A stretch of DNA of 64,000 nucleotides from Pedobacter sp. MR2016-24 (GTDB taxonomy: Bacteria; Bacteroidota; Bacteroidia; Sphingobacteriales; Sphingobacteriaceae): contig NZ_JAPIVO010000005.1 in NCBI RefSeq assembly GCF_026239655.1, positions 124,001 through 188,000 of the forward strand, written 5' to 3'. The first letter of the stretch is position 1, and each line of letters opens with the position of its first letter. The notes under the pieces were generated by a model, which saw nothing but the letters and a program-made list of their open reading frames with translations, made no database searches and had not been told where the DNA came from. Shown here piece after piece: positions 44,735 through 54,400 of the stretch. A program made the position numbers and the translations under genes.

Positions 44735-45685
44735 TCAGCTAAAAGAATCGAGATTTTTTATCGTCTGATCGGCAATCTCCTGTAATGCTTCACGCGTTAA
44801 ATAAGCCTGATGAGGAGTAACCAGCACATTTTTTTGTGCCATAAGTCGCAGCAGCAAATCATCTTTTACAGCATCCTGCTGATGATCTTCAAAAAATAAG
44901 CCTTTCTCATGTTCATAAACATCCAGTCCTAAATAGCCTATCTTACCACTCTCAACCCCTTCCAGAACATCTACGGTATTCACCAATGCTCCCCTGGAGG
45001 TGTTGATCAGCATAACTCCTTTTTTCATCTGGCTGATACTTTTTTGATTGATCAGGTATTTGGTTGTTTGTGTCAGTGGCAGATGCAGGGAAATAATATC
45101 AGCTGTCGCCAGTAATGTTTCCAGATTTACGGCAGTAATGGCGGGCGCTTCTTCCGGAAAATACAGATCATAGCCAATTACATGGCAGCCTAATCCATTA
45201 AATATACGTGCTACAGCCAAACCAGTATTTCCCAAACCAATAAGACCTACGGTTTTACCTGAAAAATTAAAGCCGATCAGCTCATCGTTCCGGAAATCAA
45301 AATGATGACTATGGTGGTCCGAGGTGATCAGCTGTCTGTTCAATGCAAAAGCAAGTGCTACTGCATGTTCTGCAATGGCCTGCGGAGAATAAGCGGGAAC
45401 GTTGGACAATTGGATCTGGTATTTTTCAGCCGCCCGTTTATCAAAATGATCAGTTCCCACTGAGCGGGTAGTGATATACTTCACACCCATTCCCGCTAGT
45501 TTTTCAATTACTGGTGCAGATACATCGTCATTCGTAAAAACGATAACGGCATCCATACCTTCAGCATCTTTTAAAGTTTCCGGGCCAAGTGCGTCGGGAA
45601 TATAGGTGATCGCATGTTTATCTTTATTTGCATTTCTTAAACTGATTTCTTCAAAAGATCTGACACTGTACGCTACTGCTCTCAT
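44735..45685 (-). CDS. ldhA: D-lactate dehydrogenase-type 2-hydroxyacid dehydrogenase
   Basis: This 316-residue enzyme is an NAD-dependent D-2-hydroxyacid dehydrogenase, closest in pattern to LdhA. The NAD site is GLIGLGNTGLAVARIF, the catalytic arginine is in TSRGALVNT, the glutamate lies in LGLDVYEHEKGLFFED and the histidine in TPHQAYLT. It would reduce pyruvate to D-lactate in fermentation. The ATG at 45685 is preferred; a TTG two codons earlier is also in frame. It heads a leftward run with the phosphorylase-like gene. Confidence 0.9.
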   Translation of the reverse strand: MRAVAYSVRSFEEISLRNANKDKHAITYIPDALGPETLKDAEGMDAVIVFTNDDVSAPVIEKLAGMGVKYITTRSVGTDHFDKRAAEKYQIQLSNVPAYSPQAIAEHAVALAFALNRQLITSDHHSHHFDFRNDELIGFNFSGKTVGLIGLGNTGLAVARIFNGLGCHVIGYDLYFPEEAPAITAVNLETLLATADIISLHLPLTQTTKYLINQKSISQMKKGVMLINTSRGALVNTVDVLEGVESGKIGYLGLDVYEHEKGLFFEDHQQDAVKDDLLLRLMAQKNVLVTPHQAYLTREALQEIADQTIKNLDSFS

Positions 45686-45732
45686 AAGCAAATTATTTTT
45701 GCCCTAATTTAGTTTTTATAGCCCGGAATATA

Positions 45733-45933
45733 ATGCGCAAAATTTTTAAAATTACTGATCTGCGTCATCTTATTTTTGACCGCTTTTTCAGCGTGTAGGA
45801 AACGGCAGGTAACTTCCGGGGATTAGGATCAGGACGCTATATCTCTCCAGCAATCGTGAAACGTCATGACGGGAAGATAGGTTTTGACAGCAGATTTGAT
45901 AAAGGTTTTACCTTCTGGTTCACGATCCGGTAG
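45733..45933 (+). pseudogene. remnant of a histidine kinase C-terminus
   Basis: The plus-strand frame starting at the ATG at 45733 reads through LIFDRFFSV, a stop at 45796-45798, then GLGSGRYISPAIVKRHDGKIGFDSRFDKGFTFWFTIR and a stop ending at 45933. This matches the F-box and G2-box end of a sensor histidine kinase ATPase domain (normally IFERFYR...GLGLGLYIS...HGG...GSTF). The internal stop and changed glycine box mean the copy is dead. No upstream part of the kinase is present; the rest has been lost. Confidence 0.7.
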
Positions 45934-46099
45934 AAATGTAAAAGCCATAATTCTTTAAAACTTAGCCAGATCAATAGTTTAACGCTGTAAAGAATTTTCC
46001 AATGTAAAATAAACGTACAAATATCCTACCCATTGATTAAATTTTAAGGAATATATTATTATAAAAGCGACAAACAAAAACAGAATGTTAATTGTTGAT

Positions 46100-46129
46100 A
46101 GGTTAATTCAGGCTCAATTGAATTAACCT
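46100..46129. repeat. perfect inverted repeat before the M48 gene
   Basis: An 11-base arm, AGGTTAATTCA (46100-46110), and its exact complement (46119-46129) are separated by 8 bases. It ends 16 bases before the ATG of the M48-type gene, so it could be an operator or a leader-RNA hairpin. Confidence 0.45.
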
Positions 46130-46145
46130 TAAAAATAACCAAAAG

Positions 46146-46936
46146 ATGAAAACAAACGTTCTACCTCTCGCTATTCTCGGACTCGTATTTACGCTGGGAA
46201 TCACTCCTGCTTCGGCACAGATCAAACTAAACAGTAAAAGTATTGGTGCAGCACAGAAAGGATTAAAAGCGGCTACATTTTCTGATGCTGATGCAGCAAG
46301 CTGGCTAAAGAAGCAGTAACCTGGATGGATGCCAATAATCCTGTTGCGGCAGCGAATGACCCTTATACTGTAAGGCTGAATAAAATATTCTCCAAACATA
46401 AAAGTGAAGGCGGTTTAACGCTGAACTATAAAGTTTATAAAGTGAAAGATGTGAATGCCTTTGCCTGTGCTGACGGCAGTGTACGTGTTTTCTCTTCTTT
46501 GATGGACATCATGTCTGATGATGAGTTATTGGGGATTATAGGTCATGAGATTGGTCACGTAGCAAATAAAGATACCAGGGACGCCATCAGAAGTGCTTAC
46601 AAACGAGCAGCAATTTCCGATGCAGCCTCTTCTCAGTCGGGCGTAGTCAACAGCCTTTCAGAAAGCGAACTGGGAACATTTGCGAATGCACTGCTTGATA
46701 GTAAATATAACCGTAAGCAGGAAAGTGAAGCGGATGATTACTCTTATGAATTTATGAAGTCTCATAAGTACAAGGTGACTGCCCTGGCCAGTGCATTTCA
46801 GAAGTTCGCAGATATGGAGAAAGCTTCAGGAGCAGAAAGAACCAAAACAGAAAAAATGATGAGTTCACATCCTGACAGCGGTTCACGCGCAGCCAAGATT
46901 TTAGACAAAGCAAAAAAAGACGGCTTATCAAAATAA
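46146..46936 (+). pseudogene. M48-type metallopeptidase gene with a frameshift
   Basis: An ATG at 46146 opens a frame with a signal peptide (MKTNVLPLAILGLVFTLG...SAQ) and runs to a TAA at 46317-46319. In another frame the natural continuation (LAKEAVTWMDANNPVAAAND) begins near 46298 and goes on to 46936, with the zinc motif in GIIGHEIGHVANKD. The join needs one lost base near 46295-46302. The rest of the enzyme reads clean. It may be a fresh pseudogene or an error in the sequence; translation restart at the ATG at 46325 would give a form with no signal peptide. M48 peptidases of this kind process or remove membrane-associated proteins. Confidence 0.85.
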
Positions 46937-46956
46937 ATAAAATACGTATTTATGAC

Positions 46957-46989
46957 AGCCCCTGGATGAATATCCCAGGGGCTTTTATT
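46957..46989 (+). terminator. intrinsic terminator after the M48 gene
   Basis: A 9-base stem (46957-46965 with 46975-46983, GCCCCTGG core) with a 9-base loop is followed by TTTTATTTT, 20 bases after the M48 stop. Confidence 0.85.
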
Positions 46990-47079
46990 TTGGTTATTTT
47001 TTTAAAAAATATTAACAGGCTATAGATTAAACTAATTCAATTTAGCAAAAAAAGGTGCAAAATTATTTTAAAAACGTAT

Positions 47080-47137
47080 AAATCATATTGTTATAAATCA
47101 TTATAATTGATAAAGAAATCATTTTTATTTAAATCAT
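47080..47137 (+). repeat. four AAATCAT direct repeats upstream of a sigma gene
   Basis: AAATCAT occurs at 47080, 47095, 47116 and 47131, spaced 15, 21 and 15 bases apart; the first two copies are extended to TATAAATCAT. They lie directly upstream of the truncated sigma start at 47148. The pattern fits a bound regulator, but the AT-rich background makes chance possible. Confidence 0.45.
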
Positions 47138-47147
47138 TTTAGAAAAA

Positions 47148-47468
47148 ATGTCAGCACACCTAAACACACACACCACTCTTTCTGACGAGTCTTTGCTGGC
47201 TCTGATGAAATCCGGAGAGCTCTCCGCCTTTAACGAAATATATAAAAGGCATTGGATGTCTCTTTACAATGACACTATGAGTAAACTTAAAAAAGCCGAA
47301 CAGGCAGAGCAGATCATTGAGGAACTCTTTGCAGACCTTTGGCTGCAAAGAGAGACAAGGGAAATTTCACAACTTTACCCCTATCTCCTTATCCGTGCGC
47401 GTTACAAAGTTTTTGACTGTTACAGAAAAATGAAGGGCACTTATGCACCCATAGCCGGATCACTGTAA
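47148..47468 (+). pseudogene. truncated ECF sigma factor (region 2 only)
   Basis: This 106-residue product matches sigma region 2 (AFNEIYKRHWMSLYNDTM, IIEELFADLWLQRE, LYPYLLIRARYKVFDCYRK) and is clearly related to the full-length sigma at 15397-15984. After residue 95 the family sequence stops and a short tail, MKGTYAPIAGSL, leads to a stop. Region 4, needed for minus-35 recognition, is absent. The tail overlaps the 3' end of the convergent phospholipase C gene by 28 bases, so a deletion or insertion joined the two. Probably a non-functional remnant. Confidence 0.75.
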
Positions 47469-49924
47469 CCAGGTTTCCCATTTTCTACCCTGCCGGCAAA
47501 GCGCTGTTCAAAAGTGCTGTTGCCGGCAATCTGCACACTGAAGTCGTACCAGCCATAGCTTTTTTTCAAATCTATAATGGTCGACTTCAATTGGATCAGT
47601 TGCGTACGCTTAACGGCTGTGCCATAGGCGTGATCCGTAATGATCACTTCATGCGGACTATCTTTTTGCTGATTTACCATAATAAATTCGATATTTCCAG
47701 TCAGTTGCTCCTTGTTACCCGGATCGTGCTGGTATTCACAAATGAAGCGCAGATCAGGATCCTGTGCATTTCCTTTAAATTCCCTGAAAAATCCATTAGG
47801 ACCGTTGACCTGGATATGGTAGCGCTCATTTTCAAAATTGCTCAGCAGCAAATCGTCGCTCAGCTTATCCCCTGCTTTAACCGCATAAGATAAACTCCGG
47901 CTATTATTCCATTTTCCAGAACTACTTGTCTTGGTTTTGCCTGGTAAATAAACTGTAAAGGGAGATCCTGCGGTTTTATCTCCAAAAATCGCTGCTCTGG
48001 ATTCCAGTGTTAGTCCCACACTTTTACGATCAGCATCATATTTACCGGTCACATACAACTGGTATGGAAGAGCGTTCGAGCGTTTTATACCTTTCTCCTG
48101 CTGAGGCAGCTCCTCATTAAAGCCAGAAGGTAAGGGTTTAAATTTTGCATTGTTGATCAGCTGAATAAATCTGTCTTTATTCAATGGTGCAGGAGCGTTA
48201 GCTGCCTGATCATCAACTACCCGGAATACTGAAGTTAAGTTTCCGCAAACCGTTCGCCGCCAGTCGCTGATTTGAGGTTGTGCAATCACTTTACCTGTCT
48301 TTTTACTGAGGAACGCTTCCAGAAACTGGAGGCAGGAGGTATGGTCAAACACTTGCGAATTTACCCACCCGCCTTTGGTCCATGGAGAAACAACCAGCAT
48401 AGGCACGCGGAAACCCAGACCAATCGGACTTTCCCGCCTGTACTTTTCTTCCATTCCCCTGGCGATCTCCTCCTCCATCGATACATGCTCCGCGCGGGTA
48501 TTCATTCCCGCTGATGTTTTTCCCGTTTCCGGTTGATCAGGATGAGGTGGCAAAAATGGTGGTACATGATCAAAATAACCGTCATTTTCATCGTAGGTAA
48601 TGATGAAAATAGTTTTTTTCCACTGTTCAGGGTCTTTGGTCAATATGTCCATCACTTCGGAAACATACCATGCTCCGTACCAGGGAGAACCCGGGTGATC
48701 GGAAAAGTTGGAGGGCGGCACCAGCCATGAAACTGCCGGTAGCTCGCCATTTTGAACGTCTTTCCTGAACTGATGGAGTACATCACCCTTAGGCACTTTC
48801 ATTTCACGCTGCTTACCTTCATCATCGTATGTCATGCTCACCAGCTGGTGATAATCAGGATCGCCGGCATTAGTTACAAATGCCTTACGATGAATGCTTT
48901 TCTCTTTTTCTGAAAGTTTTTCAAACCTCGTCTTGTTCCACACTTCCTGGTCTCTTTTCAGCTTTTTCAGCAGCTCTTCCTTTTTAGCCAGGTCCTGTGT
49001 ATCCGTAGCGGATGGATTGCTTTTAGCCTTCAACAGAGAGATTTCCTGTTCCAGCTGAGTAACATTCCGTTCCATAAAAGCCAGATGCTCCGGATGCAAA
49101 CGTACATGGTACTGTGAGAAGAACTCCAGATCATTATCTGTAAAATTTGACAGCCAGTCTTCCGCCTCTCCCTCGAGGCCGACGGGAATACTGAGTTCAT
49201 TCTGATAAACTTTCCAGGAAACACCAGCATCCTCCAGCCGTTCAGGGAAAGTGGGCCAATGAATGTCTTTATGATCAATCTCTCCATTATACACATGCGC
49301 TTTTGATTTTTCATCCTGCTCTGCACGTATTGTTCCCGTCCAGAAGAATAAGCGGTTTGGACTTGTTCCCGTCAGTGCAGAGCAGAAATGCTGATCACAC
49401 ACCGTAAACGCGTCCGCCAGCGCATAATAAAATGGGATATCCTGCCGGTTATAATAACCCATAGTCAGCGGCATATCGGCGAATTCCTTATGCCCGGATT
49501 TCTTACTTTCCAGCCAGTTATCGTTCTTACCCCCATTCAGGGCATCTACCTGATTCTCCCAGGAATGCGGCAGGGAACTCATCCAGGTAGATTTGGTATC
49601 CTTCAGGTTGAGGCGAAAAGGCGCATAGGTTTTCCCTGCAGCATTACGCTGCAACCATACCGGTCTCTCGTCAGCCAGCCGTATCGCCCTCGGATCGTTA
49701 AATCCCCGCACGCCCTTTAAGCTACCAAAACAATGGTCAAAAGAGCGGTTTTCCTGCATCAGGAAAACCACATGTTCAGCATCCATGAAGGTACTGCCGG
49801 GTGCAGCATCGATGGCCAGTGCCTGCTGTATGGACATCGGCAATACATTGAACAAACCCGCGGCACTGCTTAACAGAGCTGCTTTCTTTACAAATTCTCT
49901 TCTTGAATTATCTATATCGCCCAT
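47441..49924 (-). CDS. phosphocholine-type phospholipase C, Tat-exported
   Basis: This 827-residue phosphoesterase-family enzyme hydrolyses phospholipid head groups such as phosphatidylcholine or sphingomyelin. A twin-arginine leader (SRREFVKKAALL, Arg8-Arg9) exports it folded. Catalytic landmarks are HVVFLMQENRSFDHCFG near residue 50 and TYDENDGYFDHVPPF in the second half. Two C-terminal beta domains (DUF756 type, from about 620) complete the usual layout. It begins 8 bases after the SusD gene stop, so it belongs to the SusC-SusD operon. Release of a phosphorylated head group would supply phosphate or an organic nutrient. Confidence 0.92.
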   Translation of the reverse strand: MGDIDNSRREFVKKAALLSSAAGLFNVLPMSIQQALAIDAAPGSTFMDAEHVVFLMQENRSFDHCFGSLKGVRGFNDPRAIRLADERPVWLQRNAAGKTYAPFRLNLKDTKSTWMSSLPHSWENQVDALNGGKNDNWLESKKSGHKEFADMPLTMGYYNRQDIPFYYALADAFTVCDQHFCSALTGTSPNRLFFWTGTIRAEQDEKSKAHVYNGEIDHKDIHWPTFPERLEDAGVSWKVYQNELSIPVGLEGEAEDWLSNFTDNDLEFFSQYHVRLHPEHLAFMERNVTQLEQEISLLKAKSNPSATDTQDLAKKEELLKKLKRDQEVWNKTRFEKLSEKEKSIHRKAFVTNAGDPDYHQLVSMTYDDEGKQREMKVPKGDVLHQFRKDVQNGELPAVSWLVPPSNFSDHPGSPWYGAWYVSEVMDILTKDPEQWKKTIFIITYDENDGYFDHVPPFLPPHPDQPETGKTSAGMNTRAEHVSMEEEIARGMEEKYRRESPIGLGFRVPMLVVSPWTKGGWVNSQVFDHTSCLQFLEAFLSKKTGKVIAQPQISDWRRTVCGNLTSVFRVVDDQAANAPAPLNKDRFIQLINNAKFKPLPSGFNEELPQQEKGIKRSNALPYQLYVTGKYDADRKSVGLTLESRAAIFGDKTAGSPFTVYLPGKTKTSSSGKWNNSRSLSYAVKAGDKLSDDLLLSNFENERYHIQVNGPNGFFREFKGNAQDPDLRFICEYQHDPGNKEQLTGNIEFIMVNQQKDSPHEVIITDHAYGTAVKRTQLIQLKSTIIDLKKSYGWYDFSVQIAGNSTFEQRFAGRVENGKPGYSDPAMGA

Positions 49925-49932
49925 TTCAATTC

Positions 49933-51402
49933 TTATTTAGCCCACCACACTTTTGTATTGATATCGTCAGCTCCCTGTCTGGCCACCGCAGCACGCAGGT
50001 TATCCGCATTCTGAGACTGCTCATTTAAAGGATAGCGGTAACGTACCGGAATTTTCCCGCCATTCTGACTATCAGCTCCCGCCTGTAATACCGGAAAACC
50101 AGTACGGCGCCATTCAAACCAGCTCTCCATGCCAGTGTAGAACAAGGAGATCCATTTTTGCGTGCCAATCTGCTGTAAACCTGTAGCCTGGCTAAACTGT
50201 ACACCTGTCCGCTGCAGGTAACCTGCCGGCATCTGCGTATTCAAATATATAAAAGCAGTTTCAATTCCTTTCTCATAATATCCCTGGGCAGTAGTAGAAG
50301 TAGTAATCAGATTTTTAAACCGGGCTTCCGCGAGCAGAAACTGTAATTCAGGAAATGCCATGATATATCCTTTGGCTACTAATAACCCTGCAGCCGTAAT
50401 TGAGTTTTCATAATAAAAACTTCCCACACGACTGATATGATTAGATCCTCCGTTGTAATTAAGTGCACTGGTCGGGTTTAAACTATTCGGCATCCCCACA
50501 TATTGCGGATTACCAGCAGTAACAGAACTCGACGTTGGTCTCGCAAAAATACTCAGTCTCGGATCCTGGTATTGCTGCAGAATATCGCCCAGTGTTTTAC
50601 TTAGTCTCACCTCATCAAATCCTCCGATGCGGTTCGTGAAATTAGGAAATTGATTAGGCGCCTCTACATAATAATTGTAATCCCCATCGTCAGTATTATT
50701 TTCGAATAACGGATAGACAGCAGGATTGGCGACAATCTCCTGCAGTTTTGCGCTGACATCCGTTTTGGCAGAGATCCGCATCAGGTAACGCACACGGAGA
50801 CTATTGGCCATCTTTCTCCATTTAGCCAGGTCTCCCTGGTAGATCAGATCACCCGAAACAGAGGCATTGACTCCTGTCAGAATGGTATTGGCGGTGGTAA
50901 GGTCAGCCAAAATCCCATTATAAATGGATTCCTGTGTATCATATTTTGGTTTCAGCACATTATCAGTTAATCCTGAAGTAGCCTCACTATAAGGGATATC
51001 TCCGTAAGTATCCGTGACAATGGAAAACATCCACGATTTTAAAATCAGCGCCATCGCCTTGTAGGCAGGCTGATTAGAAGAAGCAGCTAAGTCAGAAAGT
51101 TTTTTTACATCTCTCATGGTATTATAATAGTTATTCCAGATCCCGTCCTTATTTCCCCAGATATACCTGTCTTCATCCACAAACTGATATTTGGCCGTTT
51201 GCTGTACCAGTAATGAGCCTGTTCCCCATGATTCATTTAGTACTGCCGTAACGGAAGAACGAATAATGTGAGGTAATAACAAGTTTGGTGTAATGGTTGT
51301 GATGGCATTGGGATCATCATTTTTTTCTGCAAAATCTTTGGTGCAGCCAGCCAGAATAAGCTGGCTGAAGATAAATAACATCAGTATTTTAATATGTTTC
51401 AT
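49933..51402 (-). CDS. SusD/RagB-family lipoprotein
   Basis: The 489-residue surface lipoprotein has a lipobox ending at Cys20 (LILAGC). The SusD_RagB helical fold is recognisable (VRYLMRISAKTDVSAKLQEI, SEATSGLTDNVLKPKYDTQ, FPELQFLLAEARFKNL, FYTGMESWFEWRRTGFPVL). The last motif is typical of the SusD-like_2 group. It starts 21 bases after its SusC partner and is followed 8 bases later by the phospholipase C gene, so the substrate may be linked to phospholipid breakdown. Confidence 0.95.
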   Translation of the reverse strand: MKHIKILMLFIFSQLILAGCTKDFAEKNDDPNAITTITPNLLLPHIIRSSVTAVLNESWGTGSLLVQQTAKYQFVDEDRYIWGNKDGIWNNYYNTMRDVKKLSDLAASSNQPAYKAMALILKSWMFSIVTDTYGDIPYSEATSGLTDNVLKPKYDTQESIYNGILADLTTANTILTGVNASVSGDLIYQGDLAKWRKMANSLRVRYLMRISAKTDVSAKLQEIVANPAVYPLFENNTDDGDYNYYVEAPNQFPNFTNRIGGFDEVRLSKTLGDILQQYQDPRLSIFARPTSSSVTAGNPQYVGMPNSLNPTSALNYNGGSNHISRVGSFYYENSITAAGLLVAKGYIMAFPELQFLLAEARFKNLITTSTTAQGYYEKGIETAFIYLNTQMPAGYLQRTGVQFSQATGLQQIGTQKWISLFYTGMESWFEWRRTGFPVLQAGADSQNGGKIPVRYRYPLNEQSQNADNLRAAVARQGADDINTKVWWAK

Positions 51403-51423
51403 ATCGATAATTTTTAAACAAGA

Positions 51424-54400
51424 TTAGAAATTGAAATTAAGGTTAAGTCCCCATGAGCGTGTAGTTGGTATAGAAGAAGATTCAACACCAGGAACATACG
51501 TTCCGCCATCAAGCGCAATCTGTTCCGGATCAATATGCGGCGCTTTTGCATGCATCCATAAATTCCTACCCACTACTGAAATAGCCATATTCGTGATCTT
51601 ATATTTTTGCAGGAAAGCAGACGGAATACTGTATCCTAATCTCAGCTCTCTGAGTTTGATAAAAGAAGCGTCGAAAGTCGCCGGTTCAGCAATAGATCTC
51701 CCCCCACTAAATGCAGAGCCCCATTCTCTTGCAGAGAGCTCCTTATCATTAGGGCGGTAAGTACCATCGGCATTTTGAATTACGCCGGGACTAAACACAC
51801 CATTTCCCGGCAGCGATTTATCATAACCATCTGCACGGCCTTCCAATGTTTCTATCAGCTGTCCGGCTTCCCTGCCTACTACCTGTGTTAGTGAGTAAAC
51901 TTTACCACCATGGCGGATATCAAATAATACGCTCAGGTTAACCCCTTTATAAGAAAAACTATTGCGTACACCAGCCAGCCAGTCAGGATTATAATTTCCT
52001 AAACGTTCCCGTGTACCGCCCGATAATGGCCGGCCGCTTTCATTATTGATCACCTGACCAAAGTAAGGGCTAGAAGGATCTGTAACCCTGGCATACACCA
52101 GGCCGTACATATCTCCCATGCGCTCGCCTACTCTCGCTTCGATAGCTATCGCCTCTTTGCTGGCCATTACATAATTCGTTACCTGATCATCCAGTTTAAT
52201 TACCTTACTCCTGTTTGCGGAGAAGTTCAGGTCAATATCCCAGCGGAAGTTAGTTTTAACCGGCACAATATTCAATGACAGTTCCAGACCTGAATTCTGG
52301 ATCTCACCGGCATTCAGAATCATGGTCTCATATCCACTGGTCACAGAAACCGGCACATTATTCAGAATCTGGTTCTTCGTGATGACATGGTAATAACTCA
52401 GATCAAAGCCCAGTCGGTTGTTCAGGAATTTCCATTCCAGACCACCCTCCAGGGATGTACTTTTCTCTGGCTTCACATTGTAATTACGCAATACCGAAGG
52501 CGTGCTGAATACCGGATTACCCCCTACAGGATCCTGTCGCAGGAAAGCCTGAGAAAAGGTATAAGGACTTGTATCATTACCCCCTGCTGCTGCACTCAAC
52601 CTGAGTTTACCGTAACTGATCCATTCAGGCAGCTTATACATTTCGCTGATCAGCATACTTAATGATGCTGAAGGATAGAAATAGGAATTGTCCGTGATAC
52701 CCAGCATCGCATAAGGAGTCGGAATAGTGAGTGCGCTCGACCAGTCATTTCTGGCTGTTAGATCCAAAAACAGATAATCCTTATAAGCAAGCTGACCAAA
52801 TCCATACAAACTATTTACTCTTTTTCCTGGACTAAATACGTCCGTAATCAAGGGAATAGCGGTGTTATTCAAACTATAGATACCCGGCGTTAACAATTGT
52901 CTCGTAGAATTGCTGACCTGATCCGTATTATTGATCCTGGCATTTCCTCCTGCGTTTAATGAAACTTTAAAGTCTTGATTTAAACTACGATTAGCACTGA
53001 TCAGGAAATCAAAGTTGGTCTCCGTATTTTCGATCCTTTCCTCTCTGTATGAGCCTTGCGGAAAACGTTGCGTGCTAAAAGCTCTTTTACGCTGTCTCAA
53101 TTCATTTCCGTAATCTGTTGCTCCTCTCAACATGATATTCAACCAATCCGTCACGTCATACTTTAGCGCCACATTACCAATCAGCCTATGAGCATTCTGC
53201 GCATTGGTATTTTCATATAAATTGAAGTATGGATTATCGTGGTAATTGTAATTGAAATTGTATTGCTGAATATTTTCCTTACCCGGCATCCAATAGTCCT
53301 TCAATGAATTCAGATCTACCTGCTGCCCCATCCAGTTGTTCAAAAGGTAGATAATATTCTCAGTACCATAACTGATACTCGGCCTGTTCCCGCTGTTACT
53401 CAAGGTATAGTTTACACCAGCCTTCACATTCAGTTTTGGCGTTAAGTTATAACCAGCGTTAAACGCCAGCGTATTCCTTTTCAGGTCTGTATTGGGCACA
53501 ATCCCTTTCTGATACAAGTTGGTATAAGAAAAACGAAAGTCGCCCTTATCATTTGCAGCCGATAACGCGATATTATTATTCGTGGTAACGCCGGTTTCAT
53601 AAAAATCATTTAAATTAAAACGGTTTAGCCATGGAGTAGCATTAATAGTTCCCCTGGCAGCCAGATTAGCGGCAGCCCCCGGTGTACCATCATTCAGCAG
53701 ATAAATGTCTCCACCACGGTAACCGTTTGAAGTAGGTGAATCAAATTGCGGAATCAGCTGTCCGTTAAATGCTGGTCCCCAGCTCTCATCCACGCCATCG
53801 TTCAGACCGTTATTCAATCCATCAGTAAAAGAGAATAGCCCTTCATTACCCTGACCATATTGTTTTTGGAATTTTGGTAAAACAAGCGGGCTCTCAAAAG
53901 TTACTCCTGAATTTACACTGATCCCCACACCCTTTCCACGCTTGCCTGTCTTTGTAGTAATCAATATTACTCCATTTGCAGCCCTGGAACCATACAATGC
54001 CGCAGCATTGGCTCCTTTCAACACATTGATCGTAGCGATGTCGTCAGGATTGATTAATGAGGCACCATTGCCATAATCCACCTCCTGAAAACTTTCACCG
54101 GATGAACCATAAGTCTCATTACTGATAGGTACTCCATCGATGATATACAGGGGTTGATTGTTATTGATATTTAAGGATTTATCACCCCTGATGGTAACCC
54201 TTGCCGAGCCACCTACACCAGAGGGACTACTCATTACCGTTAAGCCTGCAACCTTTCCTGCAAGACCAGCAGAAAAGTTGGTCTCCCGGGCCTTATCCAG
54301 TTCATCTCCTTTAATCTCCTGGGCAGCATATCCCAGGGATTTCTTTTCGCGGGAAATACCTAATGCGGTGACCACGACTTCCGTCAGCTCATTACTGTCT

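Noticed and set aside
45799..45933. An intact small protein in the kinase-remnant region
   Set aside because: Its sequence is the end of a histidine kinase ATPase domain without any start codon after the internal stop, so it is a fossil rather than a gene.
46290..46305. Programmed ribosomal frameshift in the M48 gene
   Set aside because: No X-XXY-YYZ slippery heptamer or downstream hairpin is visible; a simple base loss is more likely.
46103..46399. A minus-strand frame over the M48 frameshift
   Set aside because: The plus strand shows a signal peptide and peptidase sequence across the same stretch, so this is a shadow.
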